From NCBI GenBank assembly GCA_963716115.1, contig CAVQSZ010000037.1:153953-217952 (forward strand): 64,000 nt of DNA. The letters run 5' to 3'. A program made the position numbers and the translations under genes. The notes beneath the pieces were generated by a model, which worked only from the letters and a program-made list of their open reading frames with translations, made no database searches and was not told where the DNA came from. Positions 8,036 to 16,433 of this stretch are shown here, piece by piece; within the stretch, counting starts at the first letter, position 1; the number at the start of each line of letters is the position of its first letter. Source of the stretch: AP-15 sp963716115. GTDB lineage: Bacteria > Pseudomonadota > Alphaproteobacteria > ATCC43930 > CGMCC-115725.

Positions 8036-8120
8036 GCGCCCGTGGCGGAATTGGCAGACGCGCACGGTTCAGGTCCGTGTTCCGAAAGGAGTGGTGGTTC
8101 GACTCCACTCGGGCGCACCA
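8036..8120 (+). tRNA. tRNA-Leu, anticodon CAG
   Basis: An 85-nt gene with acceptor stem GCGCCCG / CGGGCGC, discriminator A and an encoded CCA end (8118-8120). The anticodon arm is CACGG-TTCAGGT-CCGTG with CAG at 8070-8072, and a long variable arm (TCCGAAAGGA) marks it as a class II tRNA. GGTTCGACTCC is the T-arm. It reads CTG, the dominant leucine codon in this GC-rich genome. Confidence 0.97.
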
Positions 8121-8189
8121 GCCTCGGCGGACGGCGGGCGCGGGTTGCCGCCCGCAATCGGACCCCCGGCGTTCGATGACCGGCGGGCG

Positions 8190-8801
8190 ATGACCAACCG
8201 GCTGCATCGCGGCGATCTCCCGGACGGCGTCGATTTCGGCGCGACGGTGGCGATCGACACCGAGGCGATGGGGTTGAACCCGCATCGCGACCGGCTGTGC
8301 CTGGTGCAGCTGTCGGCCGGGGACGGCGACGCGCACCTCGTCCACCTCGCGCCCGGCGGCTACGACGCGCCGCGGCTGCGGCGGCTGCTGGCGGACCCCG
8401 GCGTCACCAAGCTCTTCCACTTCGCCCGATTCGACCTCGCCATGCTCTACCACTATCTCGGGGTCATGGCGCGGCCGGTGTATTGCACCAAGATCGCCTC
8501 GCGGCTGGCGCGCACCTTCACCGACAAGCACGGGTTGCGCGAGCTGTGCAAGGATGTCCTCGGGGTCGACCTGTCGAAGCAGCAGCAGAGCTCGGACTGG
8601 GGCGCGCCCACGCTGAGCGAGGAGCAGCTGCGCTACGCCGCCTCGGACGTGCTCCATCTGCATGCGCTGCGCGCCCGGCTCGATGCGATGCTGGAGCGCG
8701 AGGGGCGCGCGGCGCTGGCCCGCGCCTGCTTCGAGTTCCTGCCGCAGCGCGTCCTGCTTGATCTCGGCGGCTGGGCGGAGCAAGACATCTTCGCGCATTG
8801 A
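8190..8801 (+). CDS. RNase D-like 3'-5' exonuclease
   Basis: A 203-aa single-domain DEDDy exonuclease. Metal ligands are D23 and E25 (AIDTEAMG), D82 (FHFARFDLAM) and D153 with catalytic Y149 (RYAASDVLHL). At 203 aa it is only the catalytic domain, shorter than E. coli RNase D, which has two extra HRDC domains; this short form is usual in Alphaproteobacteria. It probably trims the 3' ends of tRNA precursors and other small RNAs. It starts 69 nt after tRNA-Leu and its stop overlaps the TTG start of kdsD by 4 nt, so it probably belongs to the same transcript as the LPS genes. Confidence 0.9.
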   Translation: MTNRLHRGDLPDGVDFGATVAIDTEAMGLNPHRDRLCLVQLSAGDGDAHLVHLAPGGYDAPRLRRLLADPGVTKLFHFARFDLAMLYHYLGVMARPVYCTKIASRLARTFTDKHGLRELCKDVLGVDLSKQQQSSDWGAPTLSEEQLRYAASDVLHLHALRARLDAMLEREGRAALARACFEFLPQRVLLDLGGWAEQDIFAH

Positions 8802-9889
8802 CCGCGCGGTCCCAGGGGGTGGGTCTCCTGACGGAGCTTCTTGCAGGCGCGGAGGGCCTTTCGCCCGCGGCCGGCGACGCCATCGCTGCGGCGAAGCCGA
8901 ATCGACGCGCGCCTCGGCGCAAGGCCGGCGACCCCGCGCTCGACCTCGCCGTCGCCCGCCGCGTCATCGCGGCCGAGATCGGCGGGCTGCGGCGGCTGGC
9001 GGCGGCTCTCGACGGCGCCTTCGCCGCCGCGGTCGAGCTGTGCGCCGCGTCGTCCGGCCGCATCATCGTCACCGGCGTCGGCAAGAGCGGCCATGTCGCG
9101 CGCAAGATCGCCGCCACCCTCGCCTCGACCGGCACGACGGCGCAGTTTGTCCATCCGGTCGAGGCGAGCCACGGCGACCTCGGGATGATCGGCGCCGGCG
9201 ACGCGGTGCTCGCGTTGTCGAACTCGGGCGCGACCACCGAGCTGCTCGACATCGTCGCCTACGCCAAGCGCTTCGGCATCCCGCTGATCGCGATCACCAG
9301 CGGCGCGCGGTCGGCGCTCGCCGCGGCGGCCGATGCGGTGCTGCTGCTGCCGGAAGCGGCCGAGGCGTGCCCGATGGGGCTGGCGCCGACGACCTCGACG
9401 ACGATGATGATGGCTCTGGGCGATGCGCTGGCGATCGCCTTGATCGAGCGCAAAGGGTTCTCGCTCTCGGATTTCCGGCGGTTTCATCCCGGCGGCGGGA
9501 TCGGGCGGCGGCTGCTGCGGGTCGCCGACATCATGCACGGCCCGGCCGAAATCCCGCTCGCGGCCCCCAATTCGGCGATGTCCGAGGCGATCCTGGTGAT
9601 GACGGCGGGGAGCTTCGGCTGCGTCGGCGCCTGCGACGCGGAGGGTCGCCTGATCGGGGTCGTCACCGATGGCGACCTGCGCCGGCACATGGGCGATTCG
9701 CTGCTTGCCCGGCGGGTGCGGGAGGTCATGCACCGCTCGCCGAAGACGATCGGGGCGGCGGCGCTGGCGGCCGAAGCGCTGGGGCTGATGAGCCGCAGCG
9801 CGATCACCGCGTTGTTTGTCGTCGACGCCGAGCATCGTCCGGTCGGCTTTCTGCACATGCACGATTGCCTGCGGGCCGGCGTTACATGA
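8798..9889 (+). CDS. kdsD: Arabinose-5-phosphate isomerase (KdsD/KpsF/GutQ family)
   Basis: Converts ribulose-5-phosphate to arabinose-5-phosphate, the first committed precursor of Kdo for LPS core. The 363-aa product has an SIS sugar-isomerase domain (ITGVGKSGHVARKIA-type loop, HPVEASHGDLGM, ALSNSGATTE, CPMGLAPTTSTT) and two C-terminal CBS domains (VADIMHG..., VREVMHRS...). The most likely start is TTG at 8798, giving an N-terminal extension of about 40 residues over the usual 320; a later internal start cannot be excluded. Overlaps of 4 nt on both sides tie it to the RNase D-like gene and lptC. Confidence 0.93.
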   Translation: MTARSQGVGLLTELLAGAEGLSPAAGDAIAAAKPNRRAPRRKAGDPALDLAVARRVIAAEIGGLRRLAAALDGAFAAAVELCAASSGRIIVTGVGKSGHVARKIAATLASTGTTAQFVHPVEASHGDLGMIGAGDAVLALSNSGATTELLDIVAYAKRFGIPLIAITSGARSALAAAADAVLLLPEAAEACPMGLAPTTSTTMMMALGDALAIALIERKGFSLSDFRRFHPGGGIGRRLLRVADIMHGPAEIPLAAPNSAMSEAILVMTAGSFGCVGACDAEGRLIGVVTDGDLRRHMGDSLLARRVREVMHRSPKTIGAAALAAEALGLMSRSAITALFVVDAEHRPVGFLHMHDCLRAGVT

Positions 9890-10797
9890 CGATGCCGGGG
9901 GATCGGGTGAGGCCGCTGCTGCCGGCGGGACCTCAAGCGGCGCCGGCGATGCGCGGGCGGCGGCGCCGTTACGGCAGGGACCGCTACAGCCGCCGCGTGG
10001 CGCTCCTGAAGCGGGTGCTGCCGGCGGTCGGGCTGGCGCTGCTGCTGCTGGTCGCCGCCTGGCCGCGGCTGGCGCCGCTGCTGGAAAGTGTGCGGCTGGG
10101 GTTCCCGGCGATCGATCTGCGCGAGGCGCGCGAGCTGAAGATGACCAATCCGCGCTATGCCGGCGTCGACCGGCTGAACCGGCCCTATGTCGTGACCGCG
10201 TCGGTCGGCCATCAGGTCCCCAGCAGCAACGATCTGATGTCGCTCGACCAGCCGCGCGCCGAGCTCAGGCTGCGGCCGGGCGCCACGGTCGTGCTGACCT
10301 CCACGACGGCGCTCTACCAGTCGCAGGCGCAGCTCCTCGACCTGTTCGGCGCTGTCGACCTGACCCACGAGAACGGCACCCGGTTCATGACCCGCCGGGC
10401 CCACGCCAACCTCTCCGACAACACCGCCGACGGCCACGACCCGGTGGCGGGGCACGGCCCCTGGGGCGACATTACCGCGCAGGGCTTCCGCATCCTCGAC
10501 AAGGGCGACACGATCATCTTCACCGGCGGCTCCTACCTGGTGCTGAACGGGGCCAAGCCGAGCAAGCCGGCGCGGTCGCCGCCGACCTTGCCGGCCGAGG
10601 TCGAGAAGAAGGCGGCCGAGGTCGCTGCGGCCGCCGCCGCCATCCCCGTCGTCGAGGCGGCGCCCCGTCGCCCGGCCGCCAAGCCGGCGCTGGCGCCGCC
10701 GCGCGCGACCGCCAAGGCCCACCCGGCGGCGACGCGCAACGGGGCCGGCCGCGCCAAGGGCAGGCCCGCCGCGGCCAAGGCCGGGCGCCATGGCTGA
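9886..10797 (+). CDS. lptC: LPS export ABC transporter periplasmic protein LptC
   Basis: LptC is the bitopic inner-membrane protein that hands LPS from the LptB2FG transporter to LptA. The 303-aa product has an arginine-rich cytoplasmic start, one membrane anchor (VLPAVGLALLLLVAAW, about 44-59) and a beta-jellyroll LptC domain. The last 75 or so residues are a K/A/P-rich low-complexity tail (AEVEKKAAEVAAAAAAIP..., AAKAGRHG) absent from short LptC proteins. The ATG at 9886 overlaps the kdsD stop (ATGA), and the 3' end overlaps lptA by 8 nt. Confidence 0.85.
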   Translation: MTMPGDRVRPLLPAGPQAAPAMRGRRRRYGRDRYSRRVALLKRVLPAVGLALLLLVAAWPRLAPLLESVRLGFPAIDLREARELKMTNPRYAGVDRLNRPYVVTASVGHQVPSSNDLMSLDQPRAELRLRPGATVVLTSTTALYQSQAQLLDLFGAVDLTHENGTRFMTRRAHANLSDNTADGHDPVAGHGPWGDITAQGFRILDKGDTIIFTGGSYLVLNGAKPSKPARSPPTLPAEVEKKAAEVAAAAAAIPVVEAAPRRPAAKPALAPPRATAKAHPAATRNGAGRAKGRPAAAKAGRHG

Positions 10798-11856
10798 GGG
10801 CGGCGCGCGGCCCGGCGCGGGGCGCAGCCCGGCAGGCGCGCCGATCGCGCCGCTCCTTTTCTGTCTGCTGCTCGCAACCGGGCCGGCGGCCGCTCAAGGC
10901 ATGGGCCTGAGCGGGGTCTCCGACGACAAGCCGGTCGAAATCTCGGCCGATTCGGGGATCGAATGGCGGCAGGACGCGCAAGAATACATCGCCCGCGGCA
11001 ACGCGGTGGCCAAGCGGGGGACGAGCGAGGTGCATGCCGACACGCTGACCGCGCATTACCGCCCGAGCAAGAGCAAGACCGCCGACGGCGGCAACGAAAT
11101 CTATCGCCTCGACGCCGATGGCCATGTCGTGATCAAGGGCGAGACGCAGAACATCGTCGGCGACCAGGCGGTCTATGACGTCGACCAGCAGATCGCGATC
11201 GTCACCGGCAAGGGGCTCAAGCTGACCACCCAGAAGGATACGGTGACGGCGCGCGACAGCCTGGAATGGTACGATCAGCAGCAGATCGCCGTCGCCCGCG
11301 GCGACGCGGTCGCGGTGCAGGAGGAAAAGCGGATCAGGGCCGATGTCCTGACCGCCCATATGACCAAGGACAAGCCCGGCCCGGCCGACGCGAAGGCGCC
11401 GGCCAAGCCCGCCGCGGTTCCGGCGAAGGCGCCGGCCCGGCGCCGACGAAGACGGCGGCTCAGCCGGCGAAAGGGGCGCCGCCGGGACCGCTCGGCGCTG
11501 AGGAGGGTTCGTCGCGGATCAGCCGCGTCGACGCCCAGGGCAATGTCGTCGTCTCGACCGCGACCGACATCGCCCGCGGCGATTATGGCGTCTATAACGC
11601 CGACACCGGGCTCGCCACCCTCCTCGGCAACGTCACGATAACCCGCGGCCAGAATGCGATCAGAGGGCAGTACGCCGTCATCGACCTCAAGAAGAACATC
11701 AGCCGCATGATGACGGTCGCGGCCAAGCCGGGGGAGCCCGCGCAGCGGGTCGAGGGCCTGTTCGTGCGTCAGGAGGAGCCGGGAAAGCCGCCCGGCGCCG
11801 GCGAGGCCGCCAAGCCGCCCGCCAAGCCGGCTCCGGATCGGGAGCATAAGCCTTGA
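10790..11856 (+). CDS. lptA: LPS transport protein LptA, with one frameshift near 11440
   Basis: LptA forms the periplasmic bridge for LPS between LptC and LptD. The first part has a signal peptide (LLFCLLLATGPAAAQG) and an OstA-type jellyroll (DKPVEISADSGIEW, ARGNAVAKRG). After a K/A/P-rich stretch the frame ends in arginine-rich nonsense, while the next frame (-1) continues at PAPTKTAAQPAKG through ISRVDAQGNVVVSTATD to REHKP at 11856. One missing C in GCCCGGCG at about 11438 (expected GCCCCGGCG) restores a 355-aa protein. LptA is essential where LPS is made, so a sequencing deletion is likely. The linker of about 45 residues within the fold is unusual. Confidence 0.82.
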
Positions 11857-12662
11857 GAAAGGGGACCGAGCCGGAATTCGCCCAGCCGCCGGGGGCCGAC
11901 GGGCGGCCGCGGCTGGTCGCCGCCAGCCGCGGCGGGCCTGGCCCCGGCCTCGTCGGTCGGGGGCTCGGCAAGAGCTTCAAGCGGCGGCCGGTGCTGCGCG
12001 GCGTCAACGTCTCGGTGCAGCGCGGCGAGGCGGTCGGGCTGCTCGGGGCCAACGGGGCCGGGAAGACCACCTGCTTTTACATCCTCACCGGTCTGATGGC
12101 CGCCGACGCCGGGACGGTCAGCCTCGACGGGCGGGACATCACCGACTTTCCGATGTATCGCCGCGCCCGCCTCGGCATCGGCTACCTGCCGCAGGAAGCC
12201 TCGATCTTCCGCGGCCTGACCGTCGAGCAGAACATCCGCGCGATCCTCGAGATCGCCGAGCCCGAGCCGGAGATGCGCGCGGCGATGCTCGAAGAGCTGA
12301 TGACCGAATTTTCGATCGTGCATCTGCGCCGCACCCCGGCGATGGCGCTGTCGGGCGGCGAGCGGCGGCGCTGCGAAATCGCCAGGGCGCTGGCGACCCG
12401 GCCCCATTTCATCCTGCTCGACGAGCCGCTCGCCGGCATCGACCCGATCGTGGTCGCCGAGATCCGCGGCCTTGTCGCCCACCTCAAGGATCGCGGGATC
12501 GGCGTCCTGATCACCGATCACAACGTCCGCGAGACGCTCGAGATCGTCGATCGGGCCTATATTCTGCACGAAGGTCAGGTGCTGATGGAAGGCAAGCCCG
12601 CCGAGGTTGTCTCCGACGTTAATGTAAGACGCGTTTTCCTCGGCGAGCGCTTTACCCTATAA
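11853..12662 (+). CDS. lptB: LPS export ABC transporter ATPase LptB
   Basis: A 269-aa ABC ATPase that powers LPS extraction from the inner membrane with LptF/G (not in this window). Walker A GANGAGKT is at residues 65-72, followed by the Q-loop LPQEASIFRGLTV, signature LSGGERRR, Walker B FILLDEP and switch His in ITDHNVRETL. A 30-residue proline/glycine-rich N-terminal leader precedes the core; I use TTG at 11853 because it overlaps the lptA stop, but a later start is possible. The C-terminus (ARRVFLGERF-like) is typical. rpoN follows 22 nt downstream, the standard alphaproteobacterial order. Confidence 0.94.
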   Translation: MRKGTEPEFAQPPGADGRPRLVAASRGGPGPGLVGRGLGKSFKRRPVLRGVNVSVQRGEAVGLLGANGAGKTTCFYILTGLMAADAGTVSLDGRDITDFPMYRRARLGIGYLPQEASIFRGLTVEQNIRAILEIAEPEPEMRAAMLEELMTEFSIVHLRRTPAMALSGGERRRCEIARALATRPHFILLDEPLAGIDPIVVAEIRGLVAHLKDRGIGVLITDHNVRETLEIVDRAYILHEGQVLMEGKPAEVVSDVNVRRVFLGERFTL

Positions 12663-12684
12663 CGCGCTCCGAACGGAGCGTGAT

Positions 12685-14186
12685 GTGAACCGGACGGGTT
12701 TTTCGCAGCGCCTTGAGCTGCGCCAGTCGCAGGCGCTGGTCATGACGCCGCAGCTGCAGCAGGCGATCAAGATGCTGCAGCTGTCCAATCTCGAATTGAC
12801 CGACTTCATCGACGCCGAGGTGGAGCAGAACCCGCTCCTCGAACGGCGCGAGCGGCTGGCGGACGACGGCGCGGCGCCCGGGGTCGAAGGGCCCGGTCCC
12901 GAGGACGCGCCGGCGGCGGCGCTGCCGGAGACGCTGAACGGCGATTTCGCCCCCGACGCGGCCGAGCAGTGGAACGCGGCGGCCGGCGCGGAGGGCGACG
13001 GCTCGGTCGATTTCGGCGGCGAGGCGCAGTCCTGGACCAGCCGCAACGGCGGCGGCGGGCCGCATGACGGCCTCGGGCTCGAGCAGGCCGCGGCCCCGCC
13101 GCGCACCTTGCGCGAGCATGTGCTCGAGCAGATCGGCGACCGATCTCGGCGACCAGGGCGATCAGGTCGTGGCGCTCCATCTGCTCGACCTGCTCGACGA
13201 GACGGGCTATCTCGGCGGCGCGCTCGATGGCGTCGCCGAGGCTTCTCGGCTGCGAGCCGGCGCGGGTCGAGGCGGTGCTGGCCCGCCTCCAGCAATTCGA
13301 CCCGGCCGGCGTCTTCGCCCGCAGCCTGCCCGAATGCCTGGCGCTGCAGCTGCGCGACCGCAACCGGCTCGATCCGGCCATGCAGGCGCTGCTCGACAAC
13401 CTGCCGCTGCTCGCCGCGCGCAACATCCCCGCGCTGCTGCGGATCTGCCGGGTCGACGCCGAGGACATGGCCGAGATGATCGCCGAGATCAAGTCGCTCG
13501 ATCCGCGGCCGGGCCTCGCCTTCGACCCGCCGCTGGCGCAGACCGTGGTCCCCGACATCCTGATGCGGGCGCAGCAGGACGGCGGCTGGATCGTCGAGCT
13601 CAACAGCGAAACCCTGCCGCGGGTGCTGGTCAACAACAGCTACTACGTCCGGGTCAGCCGGGCGACCCGCAGCAAGGCCGAGCGCGACTATCTGAGCGAG
13701 CGGCTGCAGGCCGCCAACTGGATGGTCAAGTCGCTGCATCAGCGCGCCACCACGATCCTCAAGGTCGCCGCCGAGATCGTTCGCCAGCAGGACGCCTTCT
13801 TCCGTCGCGGGGTGCAATCCTTGCGGCCGCTGATCCTGCGCGACATCGCCGAGGCGATCGGCATGCACGAGAGCACGATCAGCCGGGTCACCAGCAACAA
13901 GCACATGGCGACGCCGCGCGGCCTCTATGAGCTGAAGTATTTCTTCACCTCCTCGATCCCGGATGCGAGCGGCGGCAGCGCGCATTCGGCCGAAGCGGTG
14001 CGTCACCGCATCCGCCGCCTGATCGACGGCGAGCCCGCCGCCGAGACGCTGTCGGACGAGCGCATCGTCGAGCTCTTGCAGCGCCAGGGCGTCGACATCG
14101 CCCGCCGCACCGTCGCGAAGTACCGGGAGGCGATGCGCATCCCCTCCTCGGTGCAGCGCCGGCGCGAGAAGCTCATCGCATTGTGA
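12685..14186 (+). CDS. rpoN: RNA polymerase sigma-54 factor RpoN, with two frameshifts (about 13138 and 13212)
   Basis: Sigma-54 directs transcription from -24/-12 promoters with enhancer-binding activators. Region I is intact (LRQSQALVMTPQLQQAIKML), the core-binding region lies at DETGYLGG...RLQQFDPAGVFARSL, the HTH near DIAEAIGMHESTISRVTSNK, and the RpoN box reads ARRTVAKYR. The frame moves +1 at GCGACCGATCTC (about 13138) and again at GAGGCTTCTC (about 13212). Deleting one base at each site gives 499 aa, the usual length. The GTG start has GGAG upstream. The gene follows lptB and precedes hpf and ptsN, the classic rpoN operon. Confidence 0.9.
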
Positions 14187-14326
14187 CAACAGCGCCCGCG
14201 CGCCGGCCTCCCGGCGGCAATACCGGCCGCCCGCCGCTTGACCGTCATCGGGCGCGCTCCCACCTTCGGCGTCGGGCCGTCGCGTCGGCGCGGCGCAGCC
14301 AGAGAGGCAAGCAGGTGGTCGCAGCC

Positions 14327-14971
14327 ATGCAGCTGACCGTCACGGGCAAGCAGATCGACACCGGCGAAGCGCTTCGCCGGCACATCGAGGCCGGCTTGAA
14401 CGCGATCCTGGGCAAATATTTCGGGACCGCGATCGAGGCTCATGTCGTGGTCTCGAAGGAGGCGCATCTGACCCGGGTCGAGGTTTCGCTCCACATCGGC
14501 CGCGGCATCGTCGTCAACGCCGGGGCCGGCGCGACCGAGCCCTACGCCGCCTTCGACGCGGCGGCGGAGCGCATCGCCAAGCAGCTGCGCCGCTACAAGC
14601 GCCGCCTGCGCGACCACCACGCCAAGGCGCGCGAGCCGGCCGAGCGGGCGACGGCCTATATCCTGGCCCCGATCGCCGACGACGCCGACGACGCCGAGGC
14701 GCCCGAGGAGGAGGACGCCGCCGCCGGCGCCGCGGTGATCGCCGAGATGAGCGCCGAGCTGCCGCGCCTCACCGTCGGCGAGGCGGCGATGCGGCTTGAT
14801 CTGGCCGAGCTGCCGGTGCTGCTGTTCCGCAGCCGCTCGCACGGCGAGCTCAATCTCGTCTATCGGCGGGCGGACGGCCACATCGGCTGGATCGACCCCG
14901 AGCCCGAGCCACCGATGCGAGGCCGACCGATGCGAGGCCGACCGATGCCTGATCCCCGCGCGAGGCGATGA
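14327..14971 (+). CDS. hpf: Ribosome hibernation promoting factor, long form
   Basis: Binds the decoding centre of idle ribosomes and joins them into 100S dimers. The 214-aa product has the N-terminal S30AE/YfiA domain (MQLTVTGKQIDTGEALRRHI, VEVSLHIGRGIVV) and, after an acidic linker, the C-terminal dimerisation domain (LPVLLFRSRSHGELNLVYRR, GHIGWIDP). A 15-bp tandem duplication at the 3' end encodes PMRGR twice. The ATG at 14327 gives the family's usual N-terminus; an open stretch from 14183 overlapping the rpoN stop is probably leader. Confidence 0.92.
   Translation: MQLTVTGKQIDTGEALRRHIEAGLNAILGKYFGTAIEAHVVVSKEAHLTRVEVSLHIGRGIVVNAGAGATEPYAAFDAAAERIAKQLRRYKRRLRDHHAKAREPAERATAYILAPIADDADDAEAPEEEDAAAGAAVIAEMSAELPRLTVGEAAMRLDLAELPVLLFRSRSHGELNLVYRRADGHIGWIDPEPEPPMRGRPMRGRPMPDPRARR
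14917..14951 (+). repeat. 15-bp tandem repeat inside the hpf 3' end
   Basis: The unit CCGATGCGAGGCCGA occurs twice in a row and a third partial copy (CCGATGC) follows. It encodes P-M-R-G-R repeats after the conserved domain, so it changes tail length without touching the fold. It looks like replication slippage. Confidence 0.75.
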
Positions 14972-15037
14972 TCGAGCCTGTCCGCCCGAGCGGGCGATCG
15001 TCGCGCTGAGGGGCCACGGCGGATGCCCGGCGCGGCC

Positions 15038-15502
15038 ATGGATATTGCCGATCTGATCACGCCGCAGAGCGTGGTCTCGCAGCTGCGCGCGGCCGGCAAG
15101 AGGCAGGCGCTCCAGGAGCTCGCCCGGCGCGCCGCGGCGATGACCGGGGTTCACGAGCGCGCCATCTACGAGGTGCTGCTGGAACGCGAGCGGCTCGGCA
15201 GCACCGGGATCGGGATGGGGGTCGGCATCCCGCACGCCAAGCTTCCGGGGCTGGCGGCGATGTTCGGGCTGTTCGCCCGGCTCGAGCGGCCGATCGCGTT
15301 CGATTCGGTCGACGATCAGCCGGTCGACCTGATCTTCCTGCTGCTCGCCCCCGAGAACGCCGGGGCCGACCATCTAAAGGCGCTCGCCCTGGTCTCGCGC
15401 CTGCTGCGGGACCGCGCGGTGTGCGGCAAGCTGCGGGGCACCGACAGCGCCGAGGCGCTCTACGCCCTGCTCACCGACCGCACCGCCAGCGACGCCGCGT
15501 AG
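15038..15502 (+). CDS. ptsN: Nitrogen PTS EIIA protein PtsN
   Basis: EIIA(Ntr) is the terminal phosphoacceptor of the nitrogen phosphotransferase system and regulates potassium transport, PHB and sigma-54-linked functions. The product (154 aa) is an EIIA-fructose/mannitol fold with the phosphorylated histidine in GVGIPHAKL (H66). The start MDIADLITP is typical of the family; an ATG 15 bases upstream (15023) with GAGGGG before it is an alternative. It closes the rpoN-hpf-ptsN operon. Confidence 0.92.
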   Translation: MDIADLITPQSVVSQLRAAGKRQALQELARRAAAMTGVHERAIYEVLLERERLGSTGIGMGVGIPHAKLPGLAAMFGLFARLERPIAFDSVDDQPVDLIFLLLAPENAGADHLKALALVSRLLRDRAVCGKLRGTDSAEALYALLTDRTASDAA

Positions 15503-15533
15503 GCCGCCGGGCCGCCCTCAGCGCACGCTCGCC

Positions 15534-15749
15534 TCAGTGCACGCTCAGCGGCTCGAGGTCGTGCTGGCGCACCGTCGCGAAGGCGATGTCGCGGTCGGCG
15601 ATGACGGCGATCTGCGTGCCGTCGGCGGCATGCACGGCGAAGCCCGCCTCACCGCCGTCGATGTGGGGCTTGATGTAGGCCAGGTCCTGCATCCCGAACA
15701 GCGCCAGCTCATGCGCCGACATGTGGCGAATACGTTCGATTTCGTTCAT
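15534..15749 (-). CDS. DUF1150 family protein
   Basis: A 71-aa protein (MNEIERIRHMSAHELALFGMQD) matching DUF1150, a small alphaproteobacterial family almost always encoded directly after an Hsp20 gene. Here it begins one base after the hsp20 stop, so the two are co-translated. Function is unknown; a link to heat-shock or aggregation control is inferred from the constant pairing. Confidence 0.85.
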   Translation of the reverse strand: MNEIERIRHMSAHELALFGMQDLAYIKPHIDGGEAGFAVHAADGTQIAVIADRDIAFATVRQHDLEPLSVH

Positions 15750-15750
15750 C

Positions 15751-16185
15751 TCAGGTGTCCTTTCGGCGGCCCGCCGCGCCGCTCTTGATCTCGACGGTGC
15801 GCACCCGGCTCTCGACCTCGGGGCGCATCAGGTCGACATGCAGCAGCCCGTTGTCAAGCCAGGCGCCGCTGACCTCGATCCCTTCGGCCAGCACAAAGGA
15901 GCGCTGGAATTGGCGGGCGGCGATCCCGCGATGCAGGTAGACGCGCCCCGAATCGTCGGCCTGCTTGCCGCGGACCACCAGCTGGCTGTCCTCGACGGTG
16001 ATGGCGAGGTCGTTCATCGTGAACCCGGCGACGGCCAGCGTAATCCGCAGCGCGTTTTCGCCGAGCTGCTCGATGTTGTAAGGGGGATACCCGTCGGTGG
16101 AGACCTTGCTGACCCGATCGAGCGCCCGCTCGAAATGGTCGAACCCCAAGAGCAGGGGCGAGTTGAACAGCGACAGTCGCGACAC
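15751..16185 (-). CDS. Small heat shock protein, Hsp20/alpha-crystallin family
   Basis: A 144-aa ATP-independent holdase chaperone. N-terminal LLLGFDHFERALDRV matches the IbpA/HspH group, and the alpha-crystallin domain runs from PPYNIEQLGENALRITLAV to GLLHVDLMRPE, followed by an RVRTVEIKSG tail containing an I-x-I-like motif. I start at GTG 16185, which has GAGGAG eight bases upstream; the open frame extends further but as arginine-rich sequence. It is transcribed with the DUF1150 gene. No clear ROSE-type leader hairpin was resolved by eye. Confidence 0.9.
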   Translation of the reverse strand: MSRLSLFNSPLLLGFDHFERALDRVSKVSTDGYPPYNIEQLGENALRITLAVAGFTMNDLAITVEDSQLVVRGKQADDSGRVYLHRGIAARQFQRSFVLAEGIEVSGAWLDNGLLHVDLMRPEVESRVRTVEIKSGAAGRRKDT

Positions 16186-16433
16186 GCTTTCTTCTCCTCG
16201 TCGGCGAGCGAGAAATAGGCGCCGGGCCCGCCTGCGGCGCCCGGCTGTCCGCAAACGCACCGGCGTCGGCCGATGCATTCGCAGAGGGTTATTTGGGAGC
16301 GGCCGGGCCGCCGATCAAGCGAAGCGCCCGGTCTCTCGGATCGACCTCCGGGCGATATTGCGCGCGCCCGCTTTCGCCGTCGCGGGCGAGCCCCCATATG
16401 GCGTGCCACAATCTTTGTGCAGGGGCTTCCTCC

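Noticed and set aside
11853..14186. Long minus-strand open frames opposite lptB and rpoN (several hundred codons)
   Set aside because: Their proteins are Arg/Ala/Asp-rich with no family pattern, and they sit antisense to clearly conserved domains. High-GC DNA produces such shadow frames.
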